This document shows, one piece after another, positions 1 to 11,183 of a DNA stretch of 64,000 nucleotides. Below the pieces are notes generated by a model, which saw only the letters and a list, made by a program, of their open reading frames with translations, did no database searches and was not told where the DNA came from. A program made the position numbers and the translations under genes. The stretch covers positions 670,184,852 through 670,248,851 of the forward strand of contig NC_081412.1 of the NCBI RefSeq assembly GCF_030272615.1. Direction: 5' to 3'. Each line of letters starts with the position of its first letter. The stretch's first letter is position 1. This DNA is from Cryptomeria japonica (Eukaryota > Streptophyta > Pinopsida > Cupressales > Cupressaceae).

Positions 1-801
1 CCATGCTCTAGGTGCTTGCTTCAACTCATACAAGGCTTTATGTAGCCTACACACCATATCACTATCTTCAGATAGGGAAAACCCATCTAGTTGCTCTATA
101 TACACTTCCTCTTCAAGTATTCCATTCAAAAATGTAGATTTTACATCCATCTGATACACTTTGAATCCCTTGAAGGCTGCATAGGCAAGTAGCATTCGAA
201 CTCCTTCCAGTCTGGCTATGGGAGAAAAGGTTTCTCCATAGTCTTCTCCTTCCTCTTGAGCATATCCTTTACATACTAACCTTGCTTTGTTTTTAGCCAC
301 TAAGCCATCTTCATTCAATTTTTTTATGAAAACTCATTTGGTGCCAATGACATTTTTGTGCTCAGGTATGGGTACCAGAGACCATGTACCATTTTTTTCT
401 ATTTGGTCAAGCTCCTCTTCCATAGCCTTAAACCAGTCTTCATATTTGTGTGCCTCTTTAAATTTTTTAGGCTCAAATTCAGAGATCATGCAAGAATTCT
501 CTTTGATCTTTCTTCTTGTAAGGATTCCTGCATCCTTATCTCCTATGATCTGCTTTGGATCATGATGCAGCTTTACATACCGAGGAATGATCTTGGTAGA
601 TTCCTCTTGCTTTTCCTCTCCATCTTCATCTTCATTCGCATCATCATTTGCATCTACCAGTGTAGAAACACTGTTACCGGTACTTGGTTGTGTTACAACT
701 GGTTCCCAGAAGATTACAACCGGTTCATTTACCACTTCCTCACTACCGGTTTCCTCAGTTTTCTCAAAGTTTTCATCAACTCTAACATTGATACTTTCCA
801 C
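1..801 (-). pseudogene. pol: Copia-1 reverse transcriptase, N-terminal part, broken
   Basis: Reading leftward, the translation shows the integrase-RT linker and then the start of the copia RT domain: a KAMEEELDQIEKNGTW block, a VIGTK block, and near the window edge the [12 protein letters not shown] block. In-frame TGA near 330 stands where the family has a conserved Trp in GTKW; this is a G-to-A change on the coding strand. The catalytic VDD box lies beyond the left edge. With its stops the fragment cannot make RT. The Ty1/copia assignment is firm; the lineage within copia was not determined. Confidence 0.85.
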
Positions 802-897
802 AATTCTTTGAGTTCTCTTGTTAAAACACTTGAGAGCTTTTCTCTTGGTGGAATATCCAAGGAATATTCCCTCATCACATTTTGCTTCAAACTTGCT

Positions 898-1545
898 CTA
901 GTGTTCACTCCTCTTGATATAACATTTGCTACCAAACACTCTGAAGTATCTTACCATTGGTGTTTTACCAGTCCAATACTCATAAGGTGTTGTATCCTTA
1001 CTCTTTTTGATGAGTACCCAGTTCATTGTGTAGAGTGCAGTGCTCACCGCTTCTCTCCAAAAGGTGTGAGCAACCTTCCCTTGGATCGACATAGTTCTAG
1101 CTGCTTCAACCATAGTTCGATTGTTCCTCTCTGCTAGGCCATTCTTCTATGGAGTTTGGGGGGCAAATAGTTGCCTCTTGATGCCATTCTCTTCATAGTG
1201 TTTGTTGAATTCACCGGAAGTGACTTCTCCTCCTTGATCAGTTCTAAGGCACTTAATCCTTTTACCACTTTCCTTCTCTACTAATGCTCTGAAAGATTTG
1301 AACTTTCCAAAGGCTTTAGACTTATCTTTCAAGAATGTGAACCACATCATTCTTGAGCAGTCATCAATGAGGATCATAAAGTACCTATCTCCCTGCACAC
1401 TCCTAGTTTTCATAGGACCACACAAGTCAATATGCACAAGATCAAGTAAATTGTTTGCAGTGAAAGATTTACTTTTGAAGGTTGAGGAAGACATTTTCCC
1501 CAGTTGACACTCTCTGCACAAAAGATTCTCTGGTTTTCTTAGCAC
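898..1545 (-). pseudogene. pol: Copia-1 integrase, broken
   Basis: Two open blocks (1147-1545 and 898-1113) carry the copia integrase core. CRECQLGK at the right end is the CxxC half of the zinc-binding HHCC. Then come DLVHIDLCGPM with the first catalytic Asp, LIDDCSRMMW, and LRTDQGGE with the second. The block FAPQTP is followed by a stop and then the AERNNRTMVEAARTM region with the catalytic Glu (its Ala replaces a usual Val). The stop between the blocks falls where Q is usual in this motif, consistent with C-to-T decay. A frame break near 890 separates it from the RT linker. Confidence 0.85.
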
Positions 1546-1578
1546 ATGTAGTCCTCTAACTACCTTGATCTTACTGGC

Positions 1579-2190
1579 CTACACAATATTGTCAAAGTTT
1601 ACATGACAGAGTCTCCTATCCCATATCCAGCTATCCTCAAACTTAGCCATTAGACATGTACTGACATTAGCATTTAGCTGAAATAGGTTACCTTTGGTCT
1701 GCATATCAATAGCCATCAATTCACCATTCTTTCCTTTGATTTTGCACACTCCATTTTTGAATTCCAGAGTGAGTCCATTATCATTCAATTGAGCAACACT
1801 CAAAAGGTTGTGTCTGAGACCTTCTACCCAATACACATTTTTAGCACTACTTCCATTCAGAGAGATGAACCCTTTGCCTTTTACCATATAGGGTGTATCA
1901 TTACCGAAATGAACCACACCACCATCATATTCTTCCAGAGATAGAAACTTACTCTAGTCACCAGTCATATGGTGACAACAACCACTGTCAATAATCCACT
2001 CATTGGAATTATCAAAGCAGGAGACAAGAGCCTTCTTGTCTGACACATCTTCCTTGATCGCTACAAACACAATATCTTCATTCTCTTCATCTTCTGATTC
2101 CTCATCAATGACACCTTCATCAACTGCTACAAAATAGTTTCTCTGATTTCCTCCTTTGAACTTCTTGAACCTCTCCGGTTTGTCAATGTT
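1579..2190 (-). pseudogene. pol: Copia-1 protease and GAG-pre-integrase region, broken
   Basis: On the minus strand, 1918-2030 reads WIIDSGCCHHMTGD, the aspartic-protease DSG site and following His pair of plant copia elements, then a stop. The open block 1579-1917 continues through VHFGNDTPYMVKGKG, YWVEGLRHNLLSVAQLND and RLCHVNFDNIV, the linker between protease and the integrase zinc domain. A stop follows at the left end of the block. An acidic stretch (EESEDEENEDIVFVA) precedes the protease at about 2060-2120. Protease would be released from the polyprotein and would cut Gag-Pol; this copy is interrupted. Confidence 0.8.
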
Positions 2191-2246
2191 ATCACCATTT
2201 GGATAGTTTACAGCAATGTGTCCTATCCAGTTACAAGAAAATCATT

Positions 2247-3026
2247 TTAGAGGCCTCTGTATTTACTGGTTCCCTTGGTAAATCTCTTGGCAAGAAGAGC
2301 TTCGAATTCCATCAAGATCTCCTCATCATCCATTTCTCTACTTTTCCTTGTTTCACCACTGGTACTAGCCTCTTTGCCTTTTCTAGATGGTGTAGTAGAA
2401 GCTTTGAAGGCTGATTTAATCTTTTGAATGTTGCCATCATAATTATTTAGCTCATAGGCTATTAACTTTGCAATGATGGAGTCTAGGGATACCTTTTTCT
2501 TGTCTACAGACCTCAACTCCTGAATAAAAGCAACCCTTATTGCATAGATCGGTAATATGGATCTCAAAACTTTGCTAACAACAGTGGAGTCTTCCATTAT
2601 ACCACCTACGCTCTTGATATCACCAACAACAGTTTTGATTCTTATTCCATATTGTTGAATGGTCTCTCCTTCAACCATCCGCATATCTTCAAACTTCCCC
2701 CTAAGGCTTTCTTCCTTAGCTTGTTTTACATGCTCATCACCACCATAGATATTCTCAAGAGCATCCCATACATTTTTGGGATTCTCTTTATCTTGAACAT
2801 CAATAAACTCAATGTTAGAAAGACTGTTGATTAGGGCTTCCATGACTTGCCCATTCTCCTGAATCTCTCTCTTTTGATCATCGGTGAGAGTACCAGTAGG
2901 GATAACATAAGTATTCTCAACATAACTCCAGTGTTGAGAACCCATGCTTCTGATGTATATCTTCATTCTATCCTTCCATATCTTAAAGTTATCTCTGTTA
3001 AACTTTGGACCTTCCCTCTTCATCAT
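2247..3026 (-). pseudogene. gag: Copia-1 gag, near-intact N-terminal part
   Basis: An open frame of 259 codons starts with MMKREGPKFNRDNFKIW, a typical copia Gag N-terminus (UBN2/retrotran_gag type), and runs through LRGKFEDMRMVEGETI and VLRSILPIY. The ATG lies 58 bases downstream of the primer site and is the first usable start. The frame ends at a stop at 2247. Just beyond it, in another frame, is a damaged CCHC knuckle in which the first Cys codon is a stop and the last Cys reads Tyr. The product would be capsid protein lacking its nucleocapsid motif. Confidence 0.85.
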
Positions 3027-3083
3027 TAGATCAGGATCTTTTCCTCAAGCAGTTAAGCTTACAACATAGAGGACATGGAGGAC

Positions 3084-3095
3084 GCTCTGATACCA
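3084..3095 (-). other. Copia-1 primer-binding site (initiator tRNA-Met)
   Basis: The minus strand reads TGGTATCAGAGC, the complement of the 3' end of plant initiator tRNA-Met. It begins two bases inside the end of the 5' LTR, the usual spacing for Ty1/copia elements. This site fixes the inner LTR boundary at 3098. Confidence 0.9.
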
Positions 3096-3097
3096 AT

Positions 3098-4561
3098 TGT
3101 TAAATAATGATAAATAGTTAGTACCAAACCAGTACTGAGAAGTGGGGTAAATCAATACAACCAAAAACTTTCCCTAAATTGGTTAGAATGCAGACATTGC
3201 ACTTAACAGGCAAACAGTAACACCGATCCAAAACAGGGTACAATTGGTAAAACCAAGAGTGACTATGACAAGCACAAACTAGTTAACACTTAGAACTTTA
3301 CCTCACCTAACATCTCCTTTTCACTTCACTCATATGCATAAACAAGTAATCTATCATCAAAGATATAATAACTGCTAGTTCAACGTGATTTACTGCTTGA
3401 CATAAACACTAAACCATCGCTTGAAAAGAATCACACATGACACATGGATTTTTCACATGGAAACCCAACTAAGAAAAACCATGGTGGGGATGAATACCAA
3501 CAAGCTATTCTTTGAACTCTTTTGAAGTCCGCTCTGTTAGGAGCCTAGTCTAGTTAAATACTTTACAATAGGTTCTGTGAGGAACCGATCCTGCTAGGCA
3601 TCACCCGGTTAAGGGTTAAACCCTGTTAAGGTTACCTTGTTAGAGGATTTCAAGAACTCAATGATTTTGAGTCACCCTGTTAAAGGATTTACAACAAGCC
3701 GGTTAAAGATACCCTATGGATTTTCCAACTATTGAAGTGGTTAGAAGTCAACAGGTATTACAACGATCTGGTAACAATAGTCAATGCCAATGCAAATCCG
3801 CTTTAGTTCCTTTTCTCCTTCTACACTCACCCTCTGTAGGTATCACTTCACTCCTCTAGTCTAGCAAGAATCACATATCTCATTACTTAGATATACACAC
3901 AACATTTTCCAACAACCTCAAAATGAAAAACAACATCGACCTTATAGGAAACAAATAGGTCGGTAGCATAAACCCTAAACCCTAAACATTTAGGTTACGC
4001 AATTCAGTCGGTTCAATCCTGACCGTTAATCAAAATAGAATTAAATGCAACTGTCGAGAACATATCTTAAGACATTCTCCATCATTCATTCTTTGCTTCT
4101 TTAGGAAGTTGATACCCCATCACGCGCTCTGCATCGTTTATAGAGACTTTGTACATTCTTGAGGTAGATAGGATCGATCTCCTTGATGTAAGATCCTTCA
4201 CGTGCACAAGGCTGACGTGGAAACACAATTTGATCTTCATTACAATGCTAACTCATCACAAGATGTCATCGATTGAATCACACAGGTAATGCATAAACCA
4301 GAAACCTTGAAGCTAAGACTACCAATCGGTAGTCATGCAAAACTTCCATATACCAGTACTCATACCAACATATCGGTTCACCTTGAACAATCATACCGGT
4401 TCACAATGTTATACCAGTTCTCACATATATCGGTTCACAATATCATACCAGTTCTCATGCCAGTTTGCAAACTTTAATATACCGGTTCATACTTCAGCAT
4501 ATTGACATCAATGACAACATACAATATCATCATATCATCATGCTGTGCACATATGCCAACA
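3098..4561 (-). repeat. Copia-1 5' LTR
   Basis: The 1464-bp LTR runs on the plus strand from tgttaaataa to atatgccaaca, so it has TG…CA ends. The inner end is fixed by the PBS. The outer end is fixed by the switch at 4562 to sequence matching the outer part of the Copia-3 LTR. The middle shares blocks with the Copia-3 LTR at 47881-49324 (for example the ttaggagcc and atcacccggtta region) but is clearly diverged, so this is a sister family. The ORF at 4289-4477 is a chance frame. Confidence 0.85.
4365..4490. repeat. Short motif repeats (ACCGGTTC/ACCAGTTC) in Copia-1 U3
   Basis: Seven or so degenerate copies of taccggttcac / taccagttctca lie within about 125 bp in the U3 part of the LTR, upstream of where transcription of a minus-strand element would begin. 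Direct short repeats in U3 commonly act as enhancers in plant LTR elements. A MYB-type site is possible because of the AACCGGT core, but that is inference. Confidence 0.5.
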
Positions 4562-4939
4562 GTGACAACAAACATACCCAACCAGTTTGGTTCAATCCCT
4601 TTCTTTTCTCGATTTGACTGGTTGCGTGGATTTTCTTTTAGTACTAGATCTTAAACCAACAAATTTTGATCGTTTAGGGTTTAACAAAAACAACTGGTAG
4701 GGTTTATCGGTTACAAAACATATAAATGTTTAACCCTATACACCAGTTTAACTTACAAACTACCATACCAGTTTACAACATCTTCCACAAAGTTTATCAC
4801 ACCGGTTACAAGACAAAAGCAATAATAAAAATAACATCAGCAATATCATGAATACCATTCACCGGTTCAATTGACACTAATGACAATATATCATTAATGC
4901 AATCAATATGCAAAATACCAACAATCTAAAATGCCAACA
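4562..4939 (-). repeat. Copia-3 3' LTR, outer-U3 remnant
   Basis: These 378 bp closely match the right end of the Copia-3 5' LTR at about 48970-49324: both share gggtttaacaaaaacaa, ctatacacc and end in ctaaaatgccaaca. By eye they differ at under 10% of sites. The left end is cut by Copia-1. The right end at 4939 is followed directly by the polypurine tract, which proves that it is the start of the 3' LTR on the minus strand. Confidence 0.88.
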
Positions 4940-4952
4940 ATCTCCCCCTTTA
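4940..4952 (-). other. Copia-3 polypurine tract
   Basis: The minus strand reads AAAGGGGGAGAT immediately before TGTTGGCATT, the start of the 3' LTR. The tract primes plus-strand DNA synthesis. A related purine run occurs at about 5119-5128 in the 3' untranslated part. Confidence 0.85.
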
Positions 4953-5292
4953 GCATTGATGGCAATACAAATATCAACGCCTCTGATTTTCTATTGTGAT
5001 TAGTGAATAGGAATCTTGGTTTACATACCAAGTATTCACCATGCTTTGTTTGTCATCATCCTATCACCAATTCACCTAATCAAACACAAAAAATTTCTCC
5101 CAAGTTACATAATTCTTCTCCCCCGTTGACACTAATGCCAAATTGAAAATAAAACATGTAATTTCAACATTCTCACTATGCATCAACAAACTGTAACTTG
5201 ATGCTCCCCTTGTGGAATACATCCACTCCAAAAACATGAATCCATGTAAGATTCTGCAATTAGTTTAGGGACTGATGCAATCAACATCATGT
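4953..5292 (-). other. Copia-3 3' untranslated region
   Basis: There are 340 bp between the RNase H stop codon and the polypurine tract. It holds repeated ctcccc(c) runs, each near a tgatggcaa- or ctaatgccaa-like string, which are PPT-like units. No ORF is supported here. Confidence 0.6.
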
Positions 5293-5403
5293 TTAATTGA
5301 CCTGATGAAGGGGTACAACCCCTAGTTGTCTTCTAAGACACTCAAATGTAGTCTTAGACAGAGGTTTGGTAAAAATACTTGCAAGATGCTCCTTGGTAGG
5401 AAC
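5293..5403 (-). pseudogene. pol: Copia-3 RNase H C-terminal fragment
   Basis: The minus-strand translation reads TKEHLASIFTKPLSK followed by a further 18 or so residues and a TAA at 5293-5295. TKxxxADxFTKxL is the conserved C-terminal end of copia RNase H. The fragment starts exactly at the Copia-2 boundary; the part immediately upstream lies at 29049 onward, 23.6 kb away. This split is the main evidence that Copia-2 is inserted in Copia-3. Confidence 0.92.
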
Positions 5404-6563
5404 TGTTAAGTCCTGGAGACAACTGAGAGGGGGGCGGGGGGTGAATCAGTTGTCCAACAAAACTTAAACCAAAAATAACTTAACCAAACACAATTCTTAA
5501 TACTAGTAAAACAAACTTTATGCCGATAGACAGTTTATGTCATGCCCAAAATTTTAGGACAAGAACGGAATAATTTTTTTTTTCAAAATCACGACTATAA
5601 ACATTAATCTAGCAACAAAATGCTCTAACATGTTTGGTCTTAACTAAGTTTAGAATTAACTTTATCTACTAACTTAAATACACAAAAATAATTTAAAAAT
5701 TAACGTAGATTAAAATGGACTAGCTTTATTGATGCTCAAACTATTTAATTTAGAATTAAATAACAACTTCTTTAATATATTTTTTTTCAATTTATAAACA
5801 CCTCTATTTATTAAATTTAAAATAAATATTAATTTCATTAATATTTACTTCATGATCATCACATTCTATTTAACTTTAACATTTAATATTAACTTCGTTA
5901 ATATTTAAACACAACTCTACCCATTTAAATATAAAATTAATTATTAGCTCCATTACTATTTAAATTCTTAAACATCTCGATCTATTAAATTTAAAATTAA
6001 ATATTAACTCCATTAATATTTAATGCATAACATCTCAATTTATCTAAAATTAAAACTTAAATATTAACTTCATTAATATTTAAACAACTCAACTTATTTA
6101 AATTTAAGTTTAAATATTACTTCATTAATATTTAAAACGTCTCATCCTATTTAAATTAAAGGTTTAATATTAACTTCATTAATAATTAATTTATATCATC
6201 TCAATCTTGTTGAAATTTAAAATTAATTATTACAGCCATATATATATATGTATATATAAATATTATTTTATATATATATAATTATAATATATAATAAACC
6301 TAAAAAGGCTTACCCATGCAAACCCTAACCCTTCAATAATCTATATAATAATCCCTTATTTTATTTTATTTTATAGAATCATTAATCAAATTTTACCCTA
6401 GCCCTAACCGAGCTAGAGTTCTAAAATTTCTTTGTGTAGGGCAAGCTTGGGTAGCGGCCATGGCAGATCCGGTCGCGTTTTATTTGGGGAGGCGACAACT
6501 TGTTTTTTTTTGAAGGGGGGGGGACGGCACCGGGGTTTGCTCCCCATAGGGATGGCGCCGCCG

Positions 6564-6669
6564 CCGCTGTGGGTCGCCGCCCACAGTGGAGGCCGAGGCC
6601 TTCCACTATGGGTTGCAGCCCACAGTGGTGGCTGCGACTGCCACTGGGGAGTCCGTGCCCACTGTGTGG
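6564..6669. repeat. GC-rich imperfect palindromes in the A' LTR
   Basis: Three imperfect inverted repeats (6564-6589, 6603-6628, 6641-6669) share arms of the type CCACTRTGGG…CCCACAGTGG. They sit in an island far richer in GC than the AT-rich surroundings. They match in place and kind the regular palindrome arrays at 18341-18541 and 27153-27353, but the arms are more degenerate. Confidence 0.75.
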
Positions 6670-6775
6670 AGGGGCCGGTCAGCGGGGAAGTCCGTAGGGC
6701 CAAGCCTTCTCCAACAAAAAACTTGTATATTTTATTTTTTTGTAAGTTTCTTTTTTTAAAATTTTTAAATAAAAT

Positions 6776-6778
<3 letters not shown>

Positions 6779-6824
<46 letters not shown>
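6779..6824. repeat. (AT)n microsatellite
   Basis: A perfect alternating AT run of about 46 bp sits beside the GC-rich island of the A' solo LTR. Equivalent TA runs flank the same island in both Gypsy-A LTRs. Confidence 0.95.
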
Positions 6825-6828
<4 letters not shown>

Positions 6829-9800
6829 AAAATAGGATTATTTAGAGGTGAAAACAAATAACAGATATATATACGTGTATAAATTTATTTTATATACCCA
6901 TATATATATATATATTTTGCTGCAAAATAGATCTATGGCAACCTCTATATGCAAATGTATGTTGATATTTTATTTGGAACATTTTCAACAGAATGGTTAA
7001 AATCATCCAAGTTTAAATCTGTGTATATATGATTTTCTTTATTTTATGATACTTGCTGTTAAAATCTTAGATAGGCTATTCTCTTTAAATTTATTTTCTA
7101 CAAATATTTAACTCACAGATTTAAATAAAATTGTCCAGCAACTATAGAAATAGGTTATTATTTAAATTAGATAGGCCATTTAACTTTAGATTTACTTTCT
7201 GCAACAAAGGCAATTAACAAAATTAAATAAACTTAAAACAACAACTATTGAACTATGAAATTATTTAAATCAAATAACTATTTACTCTAGATTTCTATTT
7301 CTGCAACTAAGTAAATTTCAGAAATCAATAAATTTAACAACTTAATAAATCCAAAATTTATTAAATTAAAACTATAGGAATAATTATAACTACTTTAGAT
7401 TTTATTTCTACAATTATATATGTGATTTTATTTTCTGCAACTATAATTATCTAGAATCCTTAAACTTAAATCATGAAATTAGGAAATTAAACTGCAATAT
7501 TTTTATTCAAAACAACATGCATACAATCATTAATTCCTTTCTTTATTTCCTGGATCTATTTCACATGCATAAAGGGGTAAAATAAATTTAGTTGCTTTTC
7601 CACATTATTAATATACTCAACAATAATTAAATTCAGAACACAGAACTTTAGAAAACTATTCCAGAATTATTCATTTCATCTTTTGCAATATAACAAATAA
7701 CTATTACATTTCTAGGAATTACTTTAAAAGACACTATAGTCATTTTACAAATAGGTCACTCAACTTTTATAATGAGGACATTTTAAAACAAAATAGTAAC
7801 ATATTTCCAAATGGATTCTGCAATGATTAACTGCATCAAATTTTCCCACTTGTCCTAATCCCTTTCTTTCAACAACCTGCAATTAAGATCAAGGATATGA
7901 CCATGGAGTGCTCACCTCCCAGCCTAGGCTAACTAGTAGCCACCCCCGAGCTTGGAGAACCAAGCCCTAGACAGGTACACACATGCAAACACAAAAGATA
8001 AGGGAAAATACTACCAACACATTCCCAACCAAGGCTAAACTGCACCACACATTTGTGATGACCTTTTCAAGGGTGGTAGTGGACCAAGTACCCTAAGGAG
8101 ATTGCATGTATGGTAAAATATGTAGCCACCTCATGGCCAACCAAATACCTCAAAAGAATAACAACCCCGCATTCCTTATGCCCCCCAAGGCATTCATGCC
8201 TTTTCCCCTCCTTATGACCCCCAATGCATAAACAAGCCATGCAGCAAGGATCATACAATATCCCTTGTGATCACTCTCATTACGGGAGCCTCTCACTCAA
8301 GGGCTATCACTGCTACCACCCACAAGACCATCCTCTCTCCCAAGAGTAGGAGAACTTAATTACTCCCAAAACACATAAAATACAAAACAAAGGTAAACAC
8401 ATAAAACACCAAATATTTTTCCAAGAAACACATGCAAGGAAAACTAGCCTTTAACACAAGAATTTCTTTCACTACAACAAGCAATAAGAAACCATTACAA
8501 TAAAAGAGGAACCAACCTTAAACTGCCCAAAGGTATACTAGTTTTGTTGAGTATGAGCAACCCAATTCCACCAGTCTTTTCCTTTCTACACTTAGCCAAA
8601 ATTCTAGATCCCAATTCTATCTTTTTTTTTTCCTTCCAATTCTTTGTCTCCAAAAATGAAGAGTGGGTGATTACCCGCAAAATCTCTTATTTTTGCCTAA
8701 AAGGGCCTCAGTGAGAGTTCTCAGACAAGTTTCTAAAACTGAAAAGGAAGGTAAGGTAAAATGGGAAAGGGAACTCTTAATCAAAAGGGAAAGTTTACAA
8801 CTTAGATGACCCTTCAAAATTATATTTTCGCACAACTTAGAAAAGCCATTTTTTTAGGTGTCTAAAAGGTCACATGGGAGTAGAAACTTGCCTAAAATTA
8901 CTCCTAAACCCTTAGGTATACCTTATGGGCTTTAGGAAACCCTAATAAACTAACCCTAGGAGTCCATTTAACCCTTTTTAAACCCCTCTGAAGTTTATTT
9001 TCGGGTCAAACCTAAGTTAACCATACTCAAAGATTCTTTACCCGAGGCATTTATGGAATCATATTAATTTAATTGAACAAGCTATAGTTAAACAATTTCC
9101 TCCAAGAGACAAATTTAAAACTCAAACATAAATCCACACATGTGTCAAGTGACACAAAGAAAATACTTTTACAAAATTATACATGAAATCGTGTCTCTTG
9201 TTGGATTTACATAAACCAATTAAATAACATTTAACACACATGCATCATTTACTATTATGAATAAAATACAACACAAACGGGGTGTTGTCTCTCCAAATAG
9301 ACAAAACCTATCCTTATGAACATACATAGGTCTAGGTTTGGCTCTCCATAATATTTCCATGGTCACATGGATAACTTCTTGCGCATCTCAATTACACATT
9401 AGTAACTTCAAGTAAACTCATATAATATAAAATACAAGAATTATAATACACATCAAATACTTGCATACAATTTGCATTTGAACAATTTAATTCATCTTAT
9501 ATCCAAGTAATTTCACATAAGCAATTATCCTAATTCTCATAATTTTGATCCACACATAAAACATACATCCTATTTCTATCATCATAGTAAAGTCCTACAA
9601 ATCCCATGACATATATCACTGCAAATTCATCCTATTAAAAAATCATGTAGAGTTCTATATCATAAAGCATATAAATGAAGCATCAACATATAGCAATGTT
9701 ATCCAATTCATGGAATAATATAAGTTCTAAATCCATAATGCATAAAAATAAAGCATCCATAATAGTCTCATCATCAAAATCACTGAAATGCTAACTGAGT

Positions 9801-10257
9801 CGGGGTAAGGCCTCACAGTTTATCAGTTAATTGCAGTACCGGTAAAGAATAATGCATGAAACAGAAAGAAAAAAGCATCCACAACACATAACACCAAATT
9901 TTATACGTGGAAACCCTGTAAGGGGAAACACCATGGTGGGAAACCTTACCCATAATTAGATTATACTACTGTAGATAGTATGTGTACAAAAATGGGGTCT
10001 GCACATGCAGAAAGGCCAAGCGCCTAGAGCTCACTACTCAATCACAAATGGGAGTCACACTGACTACAATTGGATGGTTAAATCCAATGATAATGTACTA
10101 CTTCAATATAGCATCTTCATATGCTGGATTCAGTACCGGTGGAGTTCTGTTTGTCTTTCACAAATACCTTCCTTCAATCTTCAAATGATGTCTGTGTGTA
10201 TAGCTCTTCTTAATCTTGCATATCCCTTTTTATTTCGCAATCTACATTCCACACTTC

Positions 10258-10275
10258 GATCTTATAAATAAGATC
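10258..10275 (-). promoter_or_regulatory. Palindromic TATA-like site in Copia-2 3' LTR
   Basis: GATCTTAT-AA-ATAAGATC is an 18-bp inverted repeat that contains a TATAAAT-type core in the plus reading and a TTTATAAG core in the minus reading. It is repeated at 28560-28577 in the other LTR. Its place in the LTR would suit a core promoter for the minus-strand element, but this is inferred from sequence only. Confidence 0.4.
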
Positions 10276-10760
10276 TTACATATATACCATAACCTAGGAC
10301 CAATTTTAGTAGGTCGGCTCTAAGAAGATATTAAAATAAAAGTATTTTACAAAACAATATCCGATGCAATAACTGATTCAACATGTCAGCTTAATGCATT
10401 TACAACATAATTAAATTATCTCCAAAATGTGTCATGCTGATCTGTAATAGATAAGTCCGTCGGTGCATATCTTGGACCTATTTGCTAGTGAAAGCAAATA
10501 TGCAAACTTGAATGTACCAATGAACAATTCTCCAAGACAAGGTGTTCAAACGATGTCTTCAACACAACCAAGTGTCCTTCATTTCATTCCAAGTGTCTAT
10601 AAGTAGTATAACCTACCAGTGAATAGAATATCGATGTAGAGTCTGTCAATGCCGGTGTCAGGGTTTGCCTACCGGTGAATGTTGCCAGAGTTGATAATTT
10701 ATTGACATCAAGTGTTGACATCAATGACAAAACCATATCAACATATCCAAAATACCAACA

Positions 10761-10772
10761 ATCTCCCCCTTT
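10761..10772 (-). other. Copia-2 polypurine tract
   Basis: The minus strand reads AAAGGGGGAGAT directly before TGTTGGTATT, the start of the 3' LTR. Two near copies lie inside the 3' untranslated region at 10895-10911 and 10960-10980. Confidence 0.88.
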
Positions 10773-11183
10773 GGAATTGATGGCAACACAAGATGGAAAA
10801 ACCATCAAAGTGCCAAAATAGAAATGCCAAATACCAAAAACCAATCAATCTCCTCAAAAGAGATCATAACCAGATAACAATCTTTCCAAATGAACAATCT
10901 CTCCCCCTGGGAGTAACATGTGTCATCCTTATGGCTTTCTCCTTATGTTTTTCCATATCAATCTCTCCCCCTTTGACATCATATGCCAAAGATATACCTA
11001 AACCAGGTTCAAATACAAAATAACAACCAATATACCAATAGATAAACTTCTCCTCCTAAGAATTAGCTTCCTCATCAAAGTCGGAATAAAAGATTTCTCT
11101 ATTAATTCTGCCGGTTGATGACAAACATCAACTGTCTAATTCTCTACTGGTGGGGGTGTGACCCCAAGCTGGTCTCTAAGATA
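10773..11183 (-). other. Copia-2 3' untranslated region with PPT-like repeats
   Basis: There are about 410 bp between the end of the RNase H frame and the PPT. The region has two additional purine tracts of the PPT type (minus strand). No coding sequence is supported; the ORFs here are short and antisense. Confidence 0.6.

Larger units (their letters stand above)
1..4561 (-). mobile_element. Copia-1: partial Ty1/copia LTR retrotransposon
   Basis: This is the 5' portion of a minus-strand Ty1/copia element: 5' LTR, primer-binding site, gag, protease, integrase and the start of reverse transcriptase, in copia order (integrase before RT). The rest, including the 3' LTR, lies left of the window. 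Its outer end at 4561 (…atatgccaaca) abuts sequence that matches the outer part of the Copia-3 LTR, so Copia-1 is inserted into the 3' LTR of Copia-3. The expected TSD would be gtgac at 4562-4566, but the other copy is outside the window. The coding region is broken by several stops and frameshifts, so the copy is inactive. It is related to Copia-3 at protein level but is a separate insertion. Confidence 0.9.
5538..9817 (-). mobile_element. Solo LTR of the Gypsy-A family (A')
   Basis: The 4280-bp unit begins tgtcatgccc and ends ggcctcaca on the plus strand, the inverse of the Gypsy-A LTR ends. It is flanked by a perfect 5-bp TSD, gttta (5533-5537 and 9818-9822). No internal region, PBS or gag/pol is present, so it is a solo LTR left by LTR-LTR recombination. 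It shares the GC-rich palindromic block, the TA microsatellite and end sequences with the Gypsy-A LTRs but is clearly more diverged (about 80% by eye at the ends). It contains no supported gene; the short ORFs within it (6432-6830, 8067-8258, 8495-8680) are not retrotransposon proteins. Confidence 0.92.
5404..10760 (-). repeat. Copia-2 3' LTR, interrupted
   Basis: The LTR consists of 5404-5537 and 9823-10760 with the A-family solo LTR between them. It starts tgttaagtcc and ends aaataccaaca, with TG…CA ends. The PPT follows directly at 10761. The halves align with 15343-15478 and with 15479-15528 plus 28175-29048 of the 5' LTR. Confidence 0.9.

Noticed and set aside
3966..3990. Telomere-like cctaaaccctaaa units
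   Set aside because: Only two units, inside a copia LTR; chance or minor repeat.
3098..4939. One single LTR shared by Copia-1 and Copia-3
   Set aside because: There is a clear break at 4561 (a proper LTR end) and only the right 378 bp match the outer Copia-3 LTR closely; two LTRs of different families fit better.
10005..10271. ORFs of 84-88 codons in the Copia-2 LTRs (also 28307-28561)
   Set aside because: Plus-strand, antisense to the element, present because the LTRs are duplicates; no domain.
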